The notes under the pieces: model-generated
Told to the model about the DNA's origin: nothing
Seen by the model: only the letters and a program-made list of their open reading frames with translations
Database searches by the model: none
Shown: positions 5,999-8,736 of the stretch, one piece after another
Numbering within the stretch: position 1 is the stretch's first letter
Layout: each line of letters begins with the position of its first letter
Translations under genes and position numbers: made by a program
Assembly (NCBI GenBank): GCA_030052355.1
Contig: JASIGS010000570.1
Span: 1-8,736, forward strand
From: Streptosporangiaceae bacterium
Lineage (GTDB): Bacteria > Actinomycetota > Actinomycetes > Streptosporangiales > Streptosporangiaceae
Reading direction: 5' to 3'
Length of the DNA stretch: 8,736 bases

Positions 5999-6556
5999 CG
6001 GCACCTTCCGGGGTCGGGCGGACGGCCACTCAGGCGCCGGAGCGACCTTGCCCGCTGCGCACGAGAGCGTTGTTGTCCTGAGAGCGAGGGGCGGTCGGTG
6101 ATCGTCAGCAGCGCGTCCTGAGAGCTGGCATGGCAACCACCGTCCAGCTCCCAGCGGATAGCGCCGAGCCCGGCAGCGCCCGCCGCCCGCGGTGATCCTC
6201 GACAGCCGCCAGCTGCCTCTGACCGGGACAGATGAACCGCTACGGCCATGATGCGCGCAATCTGCTGGCGAAGACAATGTCGATCAGCATCAAGACCTGC
6301 GCTGGCGGCCTCAACACATGCGTTGCGGGGGCGGCACCAGGTCCGCGGGACGTAGCCGTCGGCGACGCTGCCAGCGTTTTCGCTTCGCGGAGGTTCTGGC
6401 CAGCGGAACTCTGTCGCACGCTAGGTCCGCTTTGCTTGCAAATTTGCAGGAGGCCCAAGGAGCCGAAGGCCGCGTTCGCAGCCGTGGCCGGTTTCGCCTG
6501 CGCGATCGTCCGACGCTGGATTACGTCCTGATGCTCGACGAGTACCCGACGAGCTT
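5999..6556. other. Gene-poor stretch between patA and the HicA/HicB locus
   Basis: About 560 bp. Overlapping open frames exist on both strands (6318-6560 plus, ending LMLDEYPTSF; 6240-6563 minus), but neither has a good ribosome site or a recognised family. The plus frame becomes more codon-biased toward its end and could be a decayed gene. No RNA gene or repeat was recognised. Confidence 0.45.
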
Positions 6557-6627
6557 TTGACATGAGTACAGGGAATCGTATAGCCGGTCTGCACGTTGAC
6601 CGTATAGCCAGGCTACACTTAGCCTGG
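6557..6627 (+). promoter_or_regulatory. HicA/HicB promoter and operator-like repeats
   Basis: A TTGACA -35 hexamer (6557-6562) precedes a TATAGC -10-like hexamer (6579-6584) with a 16-base spacer. A second possible pair is TTGACC (6596-6601) and TAGCCT (6620-6625), 18 bases apart. CGTATAGCC occurs twice in direct orientation (6577-6585 and 6601-6609). The second copy begins a near-palindrome, GTATAGCC-A-GGCTACAC, and a perfect inverted repeat CCAGGCT/AGCCTGG lies at 6608-6627. Repeats over the promoter fit autorepression by the HTH-bearing antitoxin, as is usual for type II toxin-antitoxin loci; this is inferred. Confidence 0.5.
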
Positions 6628-6638
6628 TGCCGAAGGCT

Positions 6639-6836
6639 ATGAAGCTCCGCGACATCCCTCGCGCGCTATAGGAACAAGGCTGCACTTGGCGGCCCGGGAA
6701 GGGGTCAGACGTCATCTGGTATTGCCCGTGTGGCGAGCACATGGTGCCCGTACCCGAGCACCGTAACGTCTCACCGGGCGTCGTAAGTGACGTCATCGCG
6801 AAGCTAGCCTGCCTGCCGAGGGGATGGCTCCAATGA
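6639..6836 (+). pseudogene. hicA: HicA-family toxin gene, interrupted by TAG and lacking the catalytic His
   Basis: Reading through one stop, the frame gives a 65-codon HicA-like protein: MKLRDIPRAL, stop (TAG, 6669-6671), EQGCTWRPGKGSDVIWYC, PCGEHMVPVPEHR, VSPGVV, LACLPRGWLQ. HicA toxins are small double-stranded-RNA-binding-fold mRNA interferases with an active histidine in a G-S-H motif. Here the motif reads GSD (Asp24), so the toxin looks doubly inactivated. All other family blocks remain in one frame, which suggests recent loss. An upstream in-frame GTG (6627) is an alternative start; internal ATG 6741 would give only 31 residues. The stop TGA (6834-6836) overlaps the hicB start as ATGA, the usual translational coupling of the pair. 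Confidence 0.75.
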
Positions 6837-7222
6837 ACTACACCGTCCGCGCAAAGCGCTGGCAGCACGGCTGGGAACTGCACATCGAGGGCGTTGGTGT
6901 CACTCAGTCACGCAGCCTTGCTTCGGCCGAATCCATGGTCCGTGACTATGTGGAGTCTCTTACGGGCGACCCCGTTACCGGATCAGTGTCCATCCAGCCT
7001 GATCTTGGCGGTCTGGAACGCCTGGCGCTGGAAGCGCGTGAGCGCACCGAACAGGCTCAGCGTGAGGCCCGCCTTGCCGCGACCGAGTCGCGCCGGGTAG
7101 CGAGGAGGCTGCGGAAAGCGGGACTGTCGATCGGCGACACGGGCGTCGTGATGGGTGTCTCGAAGGCGAGGGCGTCCCAGCTCGTAAGTGCCAGTGCCAG
7201 GCGGCCGAAGCCTACGGCGTGA
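6833..7222 (+). CDS. hicB: HicB-family antitoxin with C-terminal helix-turn-helix
   Basis: A protein of 129 residues. The N-terminal part MNYTVRAKRWQHGWELHIEG (1-20), then VGVTQSRSLASAE, is the compact HicB fold that binds HicA. Residues about 61-95 form a charged, probably coiled-coil helix. Residues 95-119 (KAGLSIGDTGVVMGVSKARA and following) look like a DNA-binding helix-turn-helix, typical of actinobacterial HicB-like antitoxins that repress their own operon. ATG 6833 is preferred to ATG 6824 because it overlaps the hicA stop in ATGA and gives the family N-terminus. With the toxin frame broken, this is an orphan antitoxin or repressor. It could still neutralise other HicA toxins or regulate; that is speculation. 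Confidence 0.8.
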   Translation: MNYTVRAKRWQHGWELHIEGVGVTQSRSLASAESMVRDYVESLTGDPVTGSVSIQPDLGGLERLALEARERTEQAQREARLAATESRRVARRLRKAGLSIGDTGVVMGVSKARASQLVSASARRPKPTA

Positions 7223-7516
7223 CCTATCCTCGCGGTCTGACCCAGCCTGAATCGGACTGAGCGGCGCCGGATCGCCAGCTTGAGAGGTCTCCTCGATGGT
7301 CCCTGCAGTGGTCGGCGGACGCCGCGTCCCGGTGGCTCCCCAAGATCTTTTGGCGATTACGTCAGGTGGACCGGCCGTCTCCTCTGTTGCTCGTCGGGAG
7401 CAGGTCAGCAGTGTTTTGTTGCGTTCCGGTGCGAGAGAATCTGCTGAACATGGTGGCCAAGCACTGTTGGTTGTCAGGTAGCGAAGCCCGCACCTTCAGG
7501 GGCACGGTCTACGAGG
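7223..7516. other. Intergenic stretch with one doubtful small ORF
   Basis: A 61-codon plus-strand frame (7296-7481) has GAGAGG at 7282-7287, eight bases upstream, but only modest third-position G/C bias and no recognised motif. It is left as doubtful. No terminator hairpin was clear between the convergent hicB and hydrolase genes. Confidence 0.35.
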
Positions 7517-8221
7517 TCACCGCAGCGCCTGGCGGATGAACGTGGCAACGGCGACCGGCTTCGCGATGAACGCGGTGTGCGAGCCGTCAATGGTCTCGGT
7601 CGTGGCGCCCATCCGCTGGGCCATGAACCTTTCCGCGTCCGGTGAGATCGCGTTGTCGTGCGCGGAGACCAGGAACCAGGACGGCTTGCTCTTCCAGCCT
7701 GCGGCGGTGGCGTTCTCGTTGAGCGCGGCGGCCGCGAGCGGGCGCTGGGTCGCGAACATGACATCGGCCATGTCGACCGGCACGTCGGCGCAGAACGTCT
7801 CCCGGAATCTGTCCCTCTGGACGTACAGGTCGGGACCGCCTGCGGCCCCGGGCGCGTCATAGGGGGTCGGGCTGGCCGTCTTGGCCAGCAGGGGCGGCGG
7901 GAACGGCTGCTGCACGCTCGCGCAGCTCTCACCCGCCTCGAGCCCGAACGCCGCGAGAAAGACTAGCCCGGTCACGTTCTCCAGGTCGGCCGACGCCTGG
8001 CCGATCACGGCGCCTCCGTAGGAATGCCCGACGAGCACGACCGGGCCGCCGATGGCCTTGACCACGTCAGCGACGACGCTGGCGTCGAAGGCGACGCTGC
8101 GCAACGGGTTCGGCGGGGCTAGCACCGTGTGGCCGGCGCTCTCGAGTTCGCGGATCACCCCCGCGAACCCGGACGCGTCGGCAAAGGCACCGTGGACGAG
8201 GACGACAGTGGGACCAGGCAT
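7517..8221 (-). CDS. Alpha/beta hydrolase (esterase-like)
   Basis: A complete 234-residue alpha/beta-hydrolase of the compact esterase type that acts on unknown small substrates; there is no signal peptide, so it is probably cytoplasmic. Visible are VVLVHGAFADAS with the oxyanion-hole HG (10-11), the nucleophile elbow GHSYGG (65-70, Ser67), the acid Asp189 in SAHDNAI, and His215 in GSHTAFI, completing the triad in the usual order. The sequence resembles the group often annotated simply as 'alpha/beta hydrolase' (salicylate/methyl esterase-like). ATG 8221 has GAGGAG on the minus strand (plus 8227-8232), five bases upstream, which is an excellent site. It is a single gene, convergent with hicB and divergent from the ORF at 8242. 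Substrate unknown. Confidence 0.88.
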   Translation of the reverse strand: MPGPTVVLVHGAFADASGFAGVIRELESAGHTVLAPPNPLRSVAFDASVVADVVKAIGGPVVLVGHSYGGAVIGQASADLENVTGLVFLAAFGLEAGESCASVQQPFPPPLLAKTASPTPYDAPGAAGGPDLYVQRDRFRETFCADVPVDMADVMFATQRPLAAAALNENATAAGWKSKPSWFLVSAHDNAISPDAERFMAQRMGATTETIDGSHTAFIAKPVAVATFIRQALR

Positions 8222-8226
8222 GGGTT

Positions 8227-8232
8227 CTCCTC
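8227..8232 (-). promoter_or_regulatory. Ribosome binding site of the alpha/beta hydrolase
   Basis: GAGGAG on the minus strand, five bases before the ATG at 8221. It fixes the start of the hydrolase. Confidence 0.7.
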
Positions 8233-8241
8233 GGGTTGGAG

Positions 8242-8538
8242 ATGACCCACCGACGCTACGTCACCGGACCCGAGCGAGCCGGCCCCGGGTGCGCCGCTCT
8301 GGGCGTGGGGATAGTAACCGGCACGGACGGGCCTGGGAAACGGTGGCTACTGCTGCACGGCCCGCCGCAGGTCTGGGACGGCGCCTGCTGGCGGCTCACG
8401 GACCCCCAGGTTGGACGCGCCGACCTGGTCGGCGACGACTTCCAAGATGGCCCCGCCGGGTGGAATCAATGTCGTGACGGTGTCTCGCTGTGGCTTTGTA
8501 GGGCAACGGAGAACTCGGGGGCTGGGACGAATTTGTGA
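8242..8538 (+). CDS. Hypothetical protein, about 98 residues
   Basis: I do not recognise the family. From about codon 25 onward the frame has very strong third-position G/C, as in true genes of this genome, and the other frames read as Arg-rich shadows. The protein has no signal peptide or membrane segment and several Trp (for example KRWLLLHGPP and VWDGACWRL). The start is uncertain: ATG 8242 directly abuts a GGAG with no spacer, and TTG 8236 is in frame. It could also start further in, or be a fragment of a longer ancestor. It diverges from the hydrolase and precedes a partial ORF on the same strand. Confidence 0.4.
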   Translation: MTHRRYVTGPERAGPGCAALGVGIVTGTDGPGKRWLLLHGPPQVWDGACWRLTDPQVGRADLVGDDFQDGPAGWNQCRDGVSLWLCRATENSGAGTNL

Positions 8539-8560
8539 GGCAGTCTGACTAACGACGTCG

Positions 8561-8736
8561 TTGCCTCAAAAAGTCGAGGTCGCCGGCTGGTACTGGTGCG
8601 ACCGAATCAACGTCGATCCCCCCGATCAGCCGCACGTGGAACTGGACGCGTCACTTGGCGTTCTCAGTCGTCTTGCGGCAACCGCGGAGTCGGTCGAGAC
8701 AACAAAAAGTGCCTTTGACATGTACCCGGAGCGGCA
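8561..8736 (+). CDS. Hypothetical protein, 5' part only (runs off the window)
   Basis: An open frame after the TGA at 8546-8548 continues to the window edge. From TTG 8561 it reads LPQKVEVAGWYWCDRINVD and ends FDMYPER. The codon pattern and composition look coding. No family is recognised, and the start is a guess: TTG lacks a close ribosome site (GAGG lies 20 bases upstream), and GTG 8636 is another option. It lies 22 bases downstream of the preceding ORF on the same strand, so the two may be cotranscribed. Confidence 0.4.
   Translation, partial: MPQKVEVAGWYWCDRINVDPPDQPHVELDASLGVLSRLAATAESVETTKSAFDMYPER

Noticed and set aside
5999..6277. 93-codon N-terminal extension of the PIM acyltransferase
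   Set aside because: Arg/Pro-rich and not family-like; ATG at 5998 has a good ribosome site and gives the family N-terminus.
7658..7966. Plus-strand frames opposite the alpha/beta hydrolase
   Set aside because: Shadows of the minus-strand hydrolase, which has a complete catalytic triad and a strong ribosome site.

Overview
The window is high-GC DNA with strong third-position G/C bias in the coding frames. It carries a phosphatidylinositol-mannoside (PIM) acyltransferase and a HicA/HicB pair of the actinobacterial type. Together these point to an Actinomycetota chromosome; I cannot name the genus. The genes are mostly unrelated singletons on both strands, with long gaps and several decayed genes, as in an accessory or island-prone region.

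Left part (1-2125): a decayed IS481-type transposase tail lies at the edge. It is followed by an intact benzaldehyde-dehydrogenase-like aldehyde dehydrogenase (238-1695) and two tandem tRNA genes, tRNA-Asp(GTC) and tRNA-Phe(GAA).

Middle (2080-4654): this is the most interesting part. The 3' half of tRNA-Phe (44 bp) is repeated, with one mismatch, at 4611-4654. Between the two copies lie a 5'-truncated tyrosine integrase whose 3' end faces the tRNA, a complete APH-family phosphotransferase, and about 540 bp without a convincing gene. A pair of AGTCTCAT octamers with 12-bp period lies just inside each end. I read this as a small integrated element of about 2.5 kb, or its remnant, with attL, attR and probable integrase arm-type sites still recognisable. 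Its own integrase is dead, so any movement would need an integrase supplied in trans.

Right part (4655-8736): after a gene-poor stretch comes a PIM acyltransferase (patA-like, minus strand), standing alone. It is followed by another gene-poor stretch and a HicA/HicB locus. There the toxin frame carries a stop codon and lacks the expected catalytic histidine, while the antitoxin is intact and preceded by a repeat-rich control region. Then come an alpha/beta hydrolase (minus strand), a small uncharacterised ORF, and a partial ORF that runs off the window.

The genes do not form one pathway. The unifying theme is mobile-element traffic and decay around a tRNA cluster. No CRISPR array, rRNA or complete insertion sequence was seen.
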